From: Pseudomonas eucalypticola
GTDB lineage: Bacteria > Pseudomonadota > Gammaproteobacteria > Pseudomonadales > Pseudomonadaceae
Assembly (NCBI RefSeq): GCF_013374995.1
Contig: NZ_CP056030.1
Coordinates: 2,760,501 to 2,824,500 of the forward strand
DNA length: 64,000 bases
Direction of reading: 5' to 3'
The first letter of the stretch is position 1, and every line of letters starts with the position of its first letter. The notes beneath the pieces are model-generated. The model saw nothing but the letters and a program-made list of their open reading frames with translations, made no database searches and was not told the DNA's origin. Position numbers and translations under genes: made by a program. Shown here one piece after another: positions 37,850 to 49,000 of the stretch.

Positions 37850-39862
37850 ATGTCTTCGACCTATGAAAAACATCTGAGCGCGCTGAATAAAGTGTGGCGC
37901 GAGAAGAAGAATGAAAAAAAACAGCAACTTCAGTCGTCCGAGACGGCGGCTTTACCGCCACCGGTGATCGACGGTTTGTTACCGGACCTGACACCGGAAC
38001 GCCCCGGTGATCAAAAGAACCTGCTGCCTCGGGAGCTCGTAGCGGTTGATCTGCCCGTGTTGGTGACTTATGCCGAGAACGGTATTTTTTCGACGACTGT
38101 CACGGGGACGTGGAATGGCGCTGGCGGCATCGTTGAAACAAGGGTATTTCCGGTAGGCACACCTGATCAAGATAAGATTATCAATGTACCCCACCATGCG
38201 CTGATCAATGGCGTGCATTCGTTGATCGTCAACGCCAATTGGAGTGTGGGCCAAGATGCGAGTGTGGCGTTTCCGCTGACCATCGACCTGGTACCGCCCA
38301 ATAATGGCAGCGCTCTGGAGGGTGTTGATTTCACTGATGAGGTCAAGGCAGGCGTGACGGACGCGTTGCTCGTTCGCGACGGGGGCATCACCGGTGCGGT
38401 GCCACGTTGGACGGACATCGCGCGTGGCGATCGAATTCTGGGCTATTGGACCCGCGTCTCTGGCGCAGGGACCCTTGCCGAGACGGGCATCGTTGTGGAT
38501 GAGCATACCATCGACGACCCCGCTTTGCCGGTTACGCTTTTCGTACCGGAAGCCGTTATTCGTCAAGCCGGAGAGGGAACCTTCGGCCTGTCTTATCGCG
38601 TTTATGACCGCGCTGGTAACAATGCCATCAGTTCCACCACCGTACAAATCGACTTGTACGTATCGACTTCCCCACCGCCGGATTTCGTCGGCAAGGAAAT
38701 CGAGGTGTTTAAATTCACACCCGGTGATGTCATTCGCCGGGAAGACATCTACCGAGGTGTGGAACTGCGCATCCCGCAGTACACGTACTACCGCCCGGGT
38801 GACCGGCTCGATATTTACTGGAACGACGCAACAACCCCGGCGCTCAGTGATATCCCGCTGAATAATGGCCTGGGGCTGTCGGTCAACTTGCCTTATTCTG
38901 TTATTTCAAGCACTGGGCTCTCGGCGACGGATATTCCACTGTGGGCGAAGGTGAAACGTGGGGGCAGCGCCATCGGTACCGAGACCAACCAGCTCAGTGT
39001 CGACGTGGAAATGGCAGTGCCGGGTCCAGCCCCAGAGCCGGGTGATCCGGACCCGATCAACATCCGGTTCATACCGGCGGTGATCAAGAGCGTCAGCTGG
39101 GCAGGCAGTGGTGACGACAATAAATTGTTGCCCGACGATGAAGGCAAGGACGCCGTTGCAGAGGTGGAACTGATCGATGGGTTCTCCGACGGGGAGACCC
39201 TGGAGTTGATGTGGCCCACGATCCTGGCGCATGAAGCCATTGCGGTGCGGTTGAATTCGCCGCAGGAGGGCGACATCATCTCTTTCCCCATTCCGTGGAC
39301 GACCATTGAAAGCGGCATGTTCGGCCCGGCCATTCCGGTCTGGTACCGGGTGCGCAGCGACGACCCGTTGGATGGACATCAGGAGTCACGCAGAACCCCC
39401 GTTGATGCGCAAACAGCCGGCATCAAGGACTTGGGCCCCGTCACCATCGAAGGCAAGACGACCATTGAATTTCCTGGGCCACCGGCCTTTGACGCCTACC
39501 CCATCACGTGTCAGGACACCCCGTGGCTGGGTATACGATTTCAGGTGCCACCGGGAAGAGGCAAATATGTGGGCGGGTCCAAGTTTCGACTGACGTTCAT
39601 TGGATATGCTGGCTTTACAGGCGCGGATGCTGAAGTAAGTCGTATAACATTCCCCGACTATGAAGTGTCGACAACAGATGTCGATATCGGCTTCTCGTAC
39701 CTGATGCCTTTCAGCGCTGAGGTTGAACAAGTTTTGACGGGGCGGGCCGAAATCCAATATTCCATTGAAGACCCCACGGGCCGCAGAGGCTCGAGTGGCA
39801 TTGTAAATCTGGGTATTTACCGGCGCGACGGTAACGGTAACGAGTGCAATGCGGTTTTCTAA
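37850..39862 (+). CDS. Ig-fold-type repeat protein A, no signal peptide
   Basis: 670 residues from ATG 37850 behind AAAAGGGG. The charged N-terminus (KVWREKKNEKKQQ) has no export signal. It then shows LPDLTPERPGDQKNLLP, a signature shared with the proteins at 43942 and 55537. The body consists of about five beta-rich modules of roughly 100 residues with recurring patterns GD-x-L-x-x-Y/M-W and YRVYDRAGN. These resemble immunoglobulin-like or cadherin-like folds. The C-terminus differs from its paralogues (ends NGNECNAVF). The gene is visibly less GC-rich than the kgu genes. It is monocistronic: lux-box-like site upstream, strong terminator downstream. Function unknown; an adhesin, structural or toxin-delivery role would be guesswork. 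Confidence 0.75.
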   Translation: MSSTYEKHLSALNKVWREKKNEKKQQLQSSETAALPPPVIDGLLPDLTPERPGDQKNLLPRELVAVDLPVLVTYAENGIFSTTVTGTWNGAGGIVETRVFPVGTPDQDKIINVPHHALINGVHSLIVNANWSVGQDASVAFPLTIDLVPPNNGSALEGVDFTDEVKAGVTDALLVRDGGITGAVPRWTDIARGDRILGYWTRVSGAGTLAETGIVVDEHTIDDPALPVTLFVPEAVIRQAGEGTFGLSYRVYDRAGNNAISSTTVQIDLYVSTSPPPDFVGKEIEVFKFTPGDVIRREDIYRGVELRIPQYTYYRPGDRLDIYWNDATTPALSDIPLNNGLGLSVNLPYSVISSTGLSATDIPLWAKVKRGGSAIGTETNQLSVDVEMAVPGPAPEPGDPDPINIRFIPAVIKSVSWAGSGDDNKLLPDDEGKDAVAEVELIDGFSDGETLELMWPTILAHEAIAVRLNSPQEGDIISFPIPWTTIESGMFGPAIPVWYRVRSDDPLDGHQESRRTPVDAQTAGIKDLGPVTIEGKTTIEFPGPPAFDAYPITCQDTPWLGIRFQVPPGRGKYVGGSKFRLTFIGYAGFTGADAEVSRITFPDYEVSTTDVDIGFSYLMPFSAEVEQVLTGRAEIQYSIEDPTGRRGSSGIVNLGIYRRDGNGNECNAVF

Positions 39863-39907
39863 TAATCTCAACAGAGGTGTTCTGACGATATTGTGATGTT
39901 TTAATAC

Positions 39908-39940
39908 GTCGCACGGGGCTGGTTTCCGTGCGACTTTTTT
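39908..39940 (+). terminator. Intrinsic terminator after gene A
   Basis: Perfect nine-base arms GTCGCACGG and CCGTGCGAC are followed by six T residues. This ends the transcript of the Ig-type gene. The remaining AT-rich stretch to 40057 should contain the autotransporter promoter; no lux-box-like site is seen in it. Confidence 0.92.
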
Positions 39941-40057
39941 CATTTTTCGGATGTTGAAAATTCCTACACGTGGAGTGACTCTTTCTTACACGAAATTCTG
40001 GTGTTAGTGCGTATATTGGTCTTTTATACATACAGTGCTTGCCGGAAGGATTTGGTG

Positions 40058-43000
40058 ATGAAAGTGATAAGTTCGCTGGGGTGCGCGCGCCTGTTCGAAA
40101 GTTGTGCTGGGGCCCGCCTGTACCATTCGCGTCTGGGTTTAGTCTACGGAACCGTAGGTCTCCTGCTTGCTGTTCACAGCATCCAGGCCGATGCGCTAGA
40201 GGTAACGTTCGACGGTACTGAATATAGGTTTCCCGCTGATGTGGGGCGCGCGTACGTGTATCGTGGTATCAATGGTGCGACGATCATCACCAATAATTAC
40301 GCGGTGCAGGGAATTGTCGGTGAAACCGGCAGCACCTTCAACCTGGGCGCTTCCGACGTGCTCGGCGCTGGTATTTACCTGACCACCGGGGCCACGTTGG
40401 TTGGCCAGGGCGCGCATATCGTCAATTCGGGCCTTAGCGGCCGAACGACAGCGGGTGTTTACCTCAGTCAGGGTGCGCAGGCGGTATTAACCAATAGCGT
40501 CATACAAAGCACGGTAGGCAACGGCGTGGATGTCCGTTATGACAGCCAGATGACGCTGACTGGCTCCCAGGTGACTGGCTTGACCGGGGCCCTGGTCTCC
40601 ACGGGCGCGACCCTGAACCTGATTCAAAGCACCATCACCGGAACCGGTGGAAACTCGACCCCCGTGCTGGACAGCGGCATGTTCCTGAGCGATGGCGGCA
40701 CGGTGAACATGAGCCAAGGCAGCACGATCACAGGGACTAACAGCGGTGTCTTGATCGGCTTTGGCGGTTCATCCGACCTCGTCGTGGATAACTCCACGAT
40801 AGCGGCAACCGCCGGCTCGGGCATTTTGATCGGCGGGTTGCCCGGCCTGACCGGCTCGGCGAACATCCTGCTACGCAACGGTTCTGTGTTGTCGGGAAGT
40901 AACGGCGTTGCCTTGGAAGTTGAGTTCGGTTCAAGCGCCACACTGGGCGTGGATGGGTCCACGCTCGAAGGCGGGCTCTCGGCCGACGGGGCAAGCCAGT
41001 TGACGGCCACGCTGGCCCAAAGTGTGATGACCGGTGACGTGACCACGACCGCCGGAAGCCGTACCGACCTGACTGCGGTCAATAGCCAACTCACGGGCAA
41101 TGTAAGCACCACCGGCGGCAGCACGCTGCTCCTGGGGCTGTCAGGGAGTTCCCTGACCGGTGATATCACCGCCAGTGATGCCAGTCAGGTAGCGATCAAC
41201 CTGGCCGGTGCCGTGGTTAACGGTAATGTCTCGGCGGACGCCACGAGTGTCGCCACACTGCAGTTGGAGGGCTCGCAACTCACCGGTAATGTGACCAACG
41301 TCGGTACGGTGGACGTGCGCAACGCAAGTGTCTTGACGGGTAATATCACCGGTAGCGATACGGTTCAACTCACGGGGGCCCAGGTGGATGGCGACCTGAC
41401 TCAAGTCACCAGCGTCTCACTGACTGGCGGCAGCGTGCTCAATGGCAACATAGCGGGCAGTGACACCCTTGAGCTCGAGGCCTCCTCGCTGACCGGCGAT
41501 GTGACCAACAGCGGCAGCGTGGCGCTCAGCAATGGCAGTGTATTGACGGGCACTATCAGTGGCAGCGGCACGGTTCAGCTTTCGGGCTCCCAGGTGAATG
41601 GCAACCTGACTCAGGTCAACAGCGTCTCACTGACTGGCGGCAGCGTGCTCAATGGTGACATAGCGGGCAGTGACACCCTTCAGCTCGACGCCTCCTCGCT
41701 GACCGGCGATGTGACCAATACCGGCAGCGTGGCGCTCAGCAATGGCAGTGTATTGACGGGCAATATCAGTGGCAGCGGCGCGGTTCAGCTCACGGGCTCC
41801 CAGGTGAATGGCGACCTGACTCAGGTCAGTAGCGTCGCACTGGCGGGCGGCAGTGTGCTCAACGGCGATAACACAGGTAGTGCTGCCGTGCAGCTCGATG
41901 ACTCCGCGATGACCGGCAATGTCACCCAAAGCGGCAGCGTGGTCCTCAGCAGTGGGAGCGTATTGACGGGCAATGTCAATGGCAGCGACACGGTTCAGCT
42001 CACGGGCTCCCAGGTGAATGGTAACCTGACCCAGGTGGGTAGCGTCGCACTGGTCGGCAGTAGCGCGCTCAACGGCGATATCACGGGTGGTGGCGCCGTA
42101 CAGCTCGTGGCTTCATCCATGACCGGCAACGTCATCACTACCGACAGTGTCGCCCTCAGCGAGGGTAGCCTGTTGACGGGTAATGTGGCTGACAGTGCCA
42201 GCGTGCAGCTCGACGGTGCGCAGCTCAAGGGTGACGTCACCGGCATGACCGACCTTTCGCTGGCCAATTCCAGCCTGATGACGGGCAATTTCACGGTGAC
42301 GGGCGGTACGGGCACGGCGCAATTGACCGATAGTACCTGGGCGGGTGACGCCGCTGCCGTCGGCGGTGGCGTATTGCACACCCTGCTCACGGGCAGTGAG
42401 CTGGACGGTGATGTCAGCGCCGATAGCGGTAGCGAGGTGACGGTGGCGCTGTCCGGGAACTCGTTGCTGGTGGGCGCCTTGACGAACGTCGCCAGCGTAA
42501 CGCTCAGTGAATCGAGCTGGAGTGTCACCGGTGACAGCAGTGTCGGTGCCATGACGCTGGATGACAGCACGGTCACGCTCGGCGCACCAGGCCAGTTCTA
42601 CCGCTTGGCACTGGGCTCGCTGGAGGGCAACGGCACGTTCAAGATGAACGTGGATTTCGCCCGTGAGCTGGGCAGCTTTCTTGACGTGAGTGGGACGGCC
42701 AGCGGGCAATACGCGCTACTGGTCAGCGCCAGCGGCGAAGATCCTTCCAAGGACAGTAGCCTGCAGGTGGTGCACACGGGGGCGGGTTCCACGGCACAGT
42801 TCAGTTTGCTCGGTGGCCCGGTGGACGTCGGCACCTACTCCTATGACTTGATCCAGCGCGGGACCAACTGGTACCTGGACTCCGATACCAAGACCATCAG
42901 CCCCGGAACCCGCTCGGTGCTGGCGCTGTTCAATACCGCGCCTACCGTATGGTATGGCGAACTGAGCACCCTGCGCTCGCGGATGGGCGAATTGCGCTAC

Positions 43001-43810
43001 AACGACGGCGCGGCCGGTGGCTGGATGCGTGCCTACGGCAACCAATACAACGTCAGCACCAGCAGTGGCGTGGGTTACCAGCAAAATCAGCATGGCCTCA
43101 CCTTCGGGGCCGATGGCCGGCTGCCGGTGGGCGATGGGCACTGGCTGGCGGGGTTGATGGGGGGGTACAGTGATTCAACGCTGGCGCTCAATGGCGGCAC
43201 GTCCGGTAATGTCGACAGCTATTATGTGGGCGCCTATACCACCTGGCTGAATCCGGACAGCGGTTACTACTTCGACGGCGTGCTCAAATTCAACCGTTTC
43301 CAGAATTCATCACGGGTGAGCATGAGCGATGGCACCCGCAGCAAAGGCAACTACACCAATAATGGCGTGGGTACGTCGCTTGAGTTCGGCCGCCACATCA
43401 AGCTTCAGGATGGCTATTTCGTCGAACCTTATGCTCAGTTGGCCGGTGTGACCATTGGCGGGCGCGACTACCGCCTGAACAACGGCATGCAGGCCGACGG
43501 CGATGCTACCCGCTCGCTGCTGGGCAAGGTAGGTAGCACAGTGGGCCGCACCCTCGAGCTGGGTAATGGCACCTCTCTGCAGCCTTACCTGCGCGCCGCC
43601 CTGGCCCACGAATTCGTCAACAACAACCGAGTGCAGATCAACGACACGACCTTCAATAACGACCTGTCCGGGTCGCGGGGCGAGCTGGGGGCAGGGGTTT
43701 CGCTGGCGATGAGTGAGCGGCTGCAATTGCATGTCGACCTGGAGTACAGCAATGGTACTCACATAGAGCAGCCATGGGGCGCGAACGTGGGCCTGCGCTT
43801 TGCCTGGTGA
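40058..43810 (+). CDS. Autotransporter (type Va) with repetitive beta-helix passenger
   Basis: 1250 residues from ATG 40058 with a strong GGAAGGA site. A long signal region (about 46 residues, ending SIQADA) leads to a Ser/Thr/Gly/Asn-rich passenger (about 47-960) with short LTGxVTxxGSVxLSxGSVLTGNI repeats typical of a right-handed beta-helix. Residues of about 451-730 consist of four 70-residue tandem repeats. The final 280 residues form the pertactin-type translocator barrel (GGWMRAYGNQYNV, then WLAGLMGGYSDS, and terminal GANVGLRFAW). There is no obvious protease triad or RGD motif, so adhesion or autoaggregation is the likely job. It interrupts the series of Ig-type genes and lies between A and B on the same strand. 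Confidence 0.9.
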   Translation: MKVISSLGCARLFESCAGARLYHSRLGLVYGTVGLLLAVHSIQADALEVTFDGTEYRFPADVGRAYVYRGINGATIITNNYAVQGIVGETGSTFNLGASDVLGAGIYLTTGATLVGQGAHIVNSGLSGRTTAGVYLSQGAQAVLTNSVIQSTVGNGVDVRYDSQMTLTGSQVTGLTGALVSTGATLNLIQSTITGTGGNSTPVLDSGMFLSDGGTVNMSQGSTITGTNSGVLIGFGGSSDLVVDNSTIAATAGSGILIGGLPGLTGSANILLRNGSVLSGSNGVALEVEFGSSATLGVDGSTLEGGLSADGASQLTATLAQSVMTGDVTTTAGSRTDLTAVNSQLTGNVSTTGGSTLLLGLSGSSLTGDITASDASQVAINLAGAVVNGNVSADATSVATLQLEGSQLTGNVTNVGTVDVRNASVLTGNITGSDTVQLTGAQVDGDLTQVTSVSLTGGSVLNGNIAGSDTLELEASSLTGDVTNSGSVALSNGSVLTGTISGSGTVQLSGSQVNGNLTQVNSVSLTGGSVLNGDIAGSDTLQLDASSLTGDVTNTGSVALSNGSVLTGNISGSGAVQLTGSQVNGDLTQVSSVALAGGSVLNGDNTGSAAVQLDDSAMTGNVTQSGSVVLSSGSVLTGNVNGSDTVQLTGSQVNGNLTQVGSVALVGSSALNGDITGGGAVQLVASSMTGNVITTDSVALSEGSLLTGNVADSASVQLDGAQLKGDVTGMTDLSLANSSLMTGNFTVTGGTGTAQLTDSTWAGDAAAVGGGVLHTLLTGSELDGDVSADSGSEVTVALSGNSLLVGALTNVASVTLSESSWSVTGDSSVGAMTLDDSTVTLGAPGQFYRLALGSLEGNGTFKMNVDFARELGSFLDVSGTASGQYALLVSASGEDPSKDSSLQVVHTGAGSTAQFSLLGGPVDVGTYSYDLIQRGTNWYLDSDTKTISPGTRSVLALFNTAPTVWYGELSTLRSRMGELRYNDGAAGGWMRAYGNQYNVSTSSGVGYQQNQHGLTFGADGRLPVGDGHWLAGLMGGYSDSTLALNGGTSGNVDSYYVGAYTTWLNPDSGYYFDGVLKFNRFQNSSRVSMSDGTRSKGNYTNNGVGTSLEFGRHIKLQDGYFVEPYAQLAGVTIGGRDYRLNNGMQADGDATRSLLGKVGSTVGRTLELGNGTSLQPYLRAALAHEFVNNNRVQINDTTFNNDLSGSRGELGAGVSLAMSERLQLHVDLEYSNGTHIEQPWGANVGLRFAW
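41411..42250 (+). repeat. 210-bp tandem repeats inside the autotransporter passenger
   Basis: The marker AGCGTCTCACTGACTGGCGG recurs at 41411 and 41621, and as AGCGTCGCACTGG at 41831 and 42041, an exact 210-base period (70 codons). The first two units are nearly identical and the last is most diverged, suggesting recent internal duplication and scope for copy-number change. Confidence 0.85.
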
Positions 43811-43841
43811 TCGATAGTCGCAGCCTCTGCAAGCGGGGCTG

Positions 43842-43862
43842 CACTGTTAGTTTTGACAGTAG
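43842..43862 (+). promoter_or_regulatory. Lux-box-like element upstream of gene B
   Basis: CACTGTTAGTTTTGACAGTAG, identical to the element before gene C at 55437. A GAATAG hexamer is centred 36 bases downstream of the box centre. Confidence 0.6.
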
Positions 43863-43941
43863 GCGGGCAGGTACCGATCGTGTCGAATAGGGTCAGGGCC
43901 TGCGCTCTTCGCGCCAGGCCAGTGACTCTTGGAGGCCTGCA

Positions 43942-45927
43942 ATGAGCGTAGAAAAGCCCTTTACCCCTGGCGAATCAGAGCGCCTTCCCGATGTGTTCGC
44001 GGCGCCGCGTGTACCGGGCACGCTACCCGACCGGCCGGGGGAGACCAACCTGTTGCCGATCAGCGCGTTGGCAGCCAATCTGCGGGTCGAGTTCGACCAG
44101 TGGACGGGTGCGCCGACCAACCCAAACGACTTCCCTGCCGTTGTTCAACCCTATTGGGACGAGGTGCCGCTGACGCCCAAGCGCTTCCAGTACCCGTTTG
44201 ATGCCCAAGCCTTGTTTTTCCTGGTGCCCGAGTATTTGCTGGCGGTGGAGGGTGCCCATAAGCTGAAGTACCGGATCACTGCGGATCCACCCATTTACGA
44301 CGACCTGTCGAAGATCACCGAGGTCCTGATTGACTGGTCACCGCCATCCCGTAACGCCACGCCAAGTGCCGTTCTGGTGCCTGCCGAGGTAATCGCCGAC
44401 GGCATCAGTGAAGACTACCTGGCGCAAAACGGCGACCAATTGCTGCTGAAGATTCCCCACTACAGTGGCACCCGAACCGAAGACCGGGTCATGCTGTTCT
44501 GGAGACACAGCCCGCCACGCCCAGGTGACGAGGTGGCGTTGATCACCCACACGGTGACCGCCGAGGAAGCCGAGGAGGCCCAGAACGATCCGACGAGTAC
44601 CCTTTCGCTCGCCCTGGCAGGGCAATCGATACGCGACCGGGGCGAGGGGACGATTGTGGTCGATTACCAGCTTGCAGACCGCGCTGGCAATTCAAGCACG
44701 CTGTCTGCGGCCATCAGTATTGACGTCGACTTCGGCCCGCGCCCCGTGCTCGCACCGCCTACCGTCCCTGCGTTTGCCGACGGCTTGATTACCCGAGCCG
44801 AGAGCTTGCGCGGCGTGGAAGTGCTCATCGGCCAATACGGGGCGGCCCAGCGAGATCGGTTCGTGGTTCGTTGGGGCACCCAGGCTTCGTTCGAAGAACC
44901 CGTAGGCAACAGCGTATTTCCGTTGTACCACTCGGTGCCATGGGAAGTCCTGACCGTGCTGGGTACCTCCACCCCGCAGACGGTGCCAGTGAGTTACAGC
45001 ATTCGGCGCGGCGCGCGTAGCTGGACCTCCGGCGAGGTACTCGTGGCTATCGACCTCACCGTGGCCGGCCCGGCCAACCCCGACCCCTCCAACCTCAACC
45101 CGCGTCTTCAACAGGTGCTGGTCAAAGGCAATGGCGGGGACAATGTCGTCAGGCCGGAACCTGTGCCTGATCCGCCGACCCTGCCGGTGGAACTGGTGTT
45201 ATACGACAACCCTCGCCCCGGCGAGCGGTTGGACTTGTTCTGGGGCACGCTGAGCGCTCCGGTGGCGAGCGTGACATTGGATGCCAGTCATTCACCGGGC
45301 AGCACGGTAACGTTCCAGGTGCGCTGGGCGGACGTGATCCGGGCGGGTAACAGTGCCGTGATGCCGGTTCGCTATACCACCTTCAATGGCGTCAATGGGC
45401 AGCAGTCGCCCGATACGCTGGTGGACGTCAAGGTCGTGGTGGTGGAAGACCTGCCGCTGCCGCAGTTTCCGGACCGGGACCGCCTGCTGTATATCAACTG
45501 TTCGGCACAACCCTGGAATGGCATCCGCATCGTCATTCCCCCTGATGCGCGGTTTGAAGGGGGCGACGAGCTGATCCTGCACTGGGACGGGTACAGCGGT
45601 ACTGCCTTGAGTGGTCAATTAATACTACAGGAAAACTTCCCCATGACGTTGACGGCCAGTGCCGCGACAGAGGGTATTCAATTCACCATCGAAGACTTCG
45701 AACGACATATATTGCCGTTAGGCTTCAAATCCCCTGGCTTGCCGAGCTCGCAACAGGATGGTTCTGGAGAAGCCTGGTACACGTTATATAAAAAAGACGG
45801 CAGCGAAGGCACGAGTAAGCGCCGCGAAGCCTATTGCTCCATCGGCCTGGTGCCGGCCGGAGCGCCATGCCCGTGCAGGCGAGAAGACTATCTGGAAGAC
45901 AGCGCATGGTGTTTGCCGACACCTTGA
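43942..45927 (+). CDS. Ig-fold-type repeat protein B, no signal peptide
   Basis: 661 residues from ATG 43942 with TTGGAGG upstream. It is a close paralogue of the protein at 55537 throughout: [25 protein letters not shown] at the start (signature [12 protein letters not shown]), then [47 protein letters not shown]-like strands and a C-terminus with CPCRREDYLEDSAWC. Six or so Ig-like beta modules can be traced. Only the C-terminal part is Cys-rich. No transmembrane or export signal is seen. Its promoter region is also shared with the paralogue, so the whole transcription unit was duplicated. Function unknown. Confidence 0.75.
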   Translation: MSVEKPFTPGESERLPDVFAAPRVPGTLPDRPGETNLLPISALAANLRVEFDQWTGAPTNPNDFPAVVQPYWDEVPLTPKRFQYPFDAQALFFLVPEYLLAVEGAHKLKYRITADPPIYDDLSKITEVLIDWSPPSRNATPSAVLVPAEVIADGISEDYLAQNGDQLLLKIPHYSGTRTEDRVMLFWRHSPPRPGDEVALITHTVTAEEAEEAQNDPTSTLSLALAGQSIRDRGEGTIVVDYQLADRAGNSSTLSAAISIDVDFGPRPVLAPPTVPAFADGLITRAESLRGVEVLIGQYGAAQRDRFVVRWGTQASFEEPVGNSVFPLYHSVPWEVLTVLGTSTPQTVPVSYSIRRGARSWTSGEVLVAIDLTVAGPANPDPSNLNPRLQQVLVKGNGGDNVVRPEPVPDPPTLPVELVLYDNPRPGERLDLFWGTLSAPVASVTLDASHSPGSTVTFQVRWADVIRAGNSAVMPVRYTTFNGVNGQQSPDTLVDVKVVVVEDLPLPQFPDRDRLLYINCSAQPWNGIRIVIPPDARFEGGDELILHWDGYSGTALSGQLILQENFPMTLTASAATEGIQFTIEDFERHILPLGFKSPGLPSSQQDGSGEAWYTLYKKDGSEGTSKRREAYCSIGLVPAGAPCPCRREDYLEDSAWCLPTP

Positions 45928-46007
45928 ATAACCGGACCGATCGGGCGGACGTTCAAGGTGTAAAACAGTTTGCAGTAGCGGGCGTCGGCTGATTATTGGT
46001 TCAGGGT

Positions 46008-46028
46008 ACCTGTCAGAAGTTACAGTTG
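46008..46028 (+). promoter_or_regulatory. Lux-box-like element upstream of the five-gene operon
   Basis: ACCTGTCAGAAGTTACAGTTG fits the CTGTCA...TT.CAG pattern. A TTAATG hexamer is centred 35 bases beyond the box centre. It would drive the genes from 46096 to 55332. Confidence 0.5.
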
Positions 46029-46095
46029 TAGCGCTAGGAGCGACGCGCGTTAATGAGCGTGTTTAGAACTGATATTGCTCACGGAGTGTTCCTGC

Positions 46096-49000
46096 ATGGT
46101 CATCAATAGCAACTCGGCGCCTGGTCAAACAGCGTCCCCTTCATTGGCTGCTCTGACAATTAAAAACAGCGTGCAACAAGACCCGCCAGTGGACAGCGAA
46201 GACACCCGCGTACTCACGGTAGTGAACCTCACGGCGCTGATGGTCAGCATTACGGACACCGACGCGCTCAACGTCAATGACTTCATCCAGGTGTACTGGG
46301 GGGACGAAAAGCTGCCGGTGGCCACCTACACCGTCACCGCGCCGACGGCCGTCATTGATCTATTGGTGTCCCCCACCCGGGTGCCGGCGGGCGAGGCCGA
46401 CGTCTATTACACCGTGCGCTCCAGAAACCGCAAACCCCGGGTGTCATCCAGCACCCGCGTGCTGGTGAACGTGGATGGGCCCGCGGGAGCCCGGCGCCAG
46501 GCGGGCATCAATGCCTTGCCCGCCTTGAGCATCAATGGCGGCATCGAGCTGGAGGCGCCCCTGGATTACGGGGTAAACGCTGCACTGCTGGCGGCAAACC
46601 TGTCGGGGCTGCTGGTGACCATCTACCGAAACACCACCTTGGAACTTAATGACTTCATTCAAGTGTATTGGGGCAATGATACCGTGGCGGTCGCCACGCA
46701 TACCGTGCAGTCCATCACGGATGACGTGTTCCTTTATATCCCCGCCGGGCGTATTCCTCTCGGTGAGGCCGAAGCCTGGTACACCGTGCGGCCCCGCAAC
46801 AATGTGGTGCAGCCGTCGCCGCGTATTCGCGTGCTGGTCAAGGTGGAGGCGCCGGGGGGGATCAACCCTGACCCCACCACCCCCGGCCACAAGTCGCTGA
46901 AGCCGGCGGTGCTCCCCCAGGCGATCATCGATAATGGTGTAGGTCCTGACTCGGCGCCTTTTGTCGTGCGGATCGAGCCCTACCCCGAGCGCGCACTGAA
47001 GGACACCGTGCAGCTGAGCTGGGGCGGGGTATACGTGACCGGCACTATCACCGACCTGGCGCAAGCGGTTGAGGTCACCATTACCCAGGACGTCATCGAC
47101 CAGGCGGGCGACTCCGATAGTCTGGTGCTGGCATACCGGTGTTGGGACCTGGTGCACAACATTTCCGAATGGTCGCTCACCACCACGGCCCGGGTATGGG
47201 CCGCGGACGCCACGCTGGATGCTCCAGTGATAGTGGATGCCGTGGATGGGATCATCGACCTCGCGCTATTGGGCCAGAACTCGGCCCTGATCCAGGTCTA
47301 TTTGTCACCCGCCAACTTCGCCACGGGCGATACACTGCGGCTGTTCTGGGAAGGCCGGACCGCGGAAGGCCAGGCGGTTAATTTTACCGTGGACAAGAGA
47401 GTAACTCGCGTACCGTTCACCGAGACGCTGGAGGTGCCCAATGACACCGTGCGTGCGATCGTCCAGGGCCGGGCCAACGTCTATTTCAGCCGAATCAGGA
47501 CGGGGACCGCCGAGCTGAAGTCCAAACGTGAGGGTGTTGCTGTCACCGGTGAAGTACCTTTGCTGCTTCCGCCGAACGTCTTGCAAGACCCGGATCAAAC
47601 CGGCGTACTGGACCCGACGCTGCCTCGCGTCAATATCTCGATACAGCCTTACGCTGGCATGGCGCCGGGCGACCAGGTCACGTTCTTCTGGTTGGGAACG
47701 CTGGGGAACGGTTCACCCCATTACTACACCGATGAGCGGTTCCTGTCCGACGCCAGCGTCGGCCGGCCGGTGACCTTTGTGGTGGGGGCGGAACACATCG
47801 CTCTGCTGGATGGCGGTACGGCCGAAGCCTATTACGAAGTATTGCACGATGGCGCGACGCTGGTACTCAAGTCCCAGCGCCGAATCCTGCAGATTGGCGA
47901 CGCCACGGCTGAGTTGGCCGCCCCTTATATCGATGACGTGGAACAAGTGCTCAACCCGGATGACTACCCGTTCGGTGTGGAGGTGAAAATTGCCCCCTAC
48001 AACAACATGTACAAAGACGATGACATTTACTTTGACTGGGTAGGCGACGCGCCGGGCGGCAGTTTCAGCGACCATATTCAATTGCCAGCCAGCGGTACGG
48101 GGCGCCTGGTCAGCTTCTATGTGGATGCGCCTTACCTGCTGGCCAACCGCGACAAGGACGTGGAATTGTTTTATCGCATTGATCAGGCCGGTTTGCCAAG
48201 CCGGGGCTCGGATCGCCTGACATTGCATATCGGCGCCGCCGCTAGCGTGCTGCTGCCTCGCGCTTCGATCGAAGGCGTGGACAGCGACTCAGGGGTTCTG
48301 AACCCCGGGGATGTGACGCCCAATGCCCATGTCATCGTGGACTACCGGCCTGACCAGCACAGTGGTGATCAGGTGACGCTGGAGTGGGTAGGTGAAGGTG
48401 AGGGCGGCTCGTATACCGAGAGCAAGTCTCTGTCTGGCAACGCAGCCTTGCAACCGATCAATTTTTACGTACCGTCCCGGTACACCTACCCCAACGTGGG
48501 CAGAAACATCACCATTGGCTACCGCGTCGAGCATGCGTTGGGAGGGGAGTCCCGTTCGCAGCCCCTGGTGCTGCGCGTGGAAGCCATCGACCTCGCCAAA
48601 CCGACCATTGCCCAGGCAGGGGGCACCGACAAGCTCAACCCGGACGATGTGCAGGGTGGGGCAACGGTCGAGATTCCGATCGCGACCGCCCTCAAGAACG
48701 GCGACACGCTCACCGTCATCCTGGAAGGGGCGCCCGGTGCGGGAAGTACGAGGATCACCGAGGGGGTCCCGGCGGACCAGGGCAATGCTGTCTACCCGGT
48801 CACGGTGCCACACGCTGTGGTATTGGCCAACGACGGTCGCTCCATCACCCTCAGATACGAAGTGGTTCGCAGGGCCACCGGGCAGCAGGAACGGTCGGCG
48901 GTGTCCAGTTATGACGTGGCCCGGCAACCGGGCCAGGGTGTGCTCAAGATCATGGGCGCACGCTACAGTGAGAGCGCCTATCGCGCCTCGGGCGCACCCC

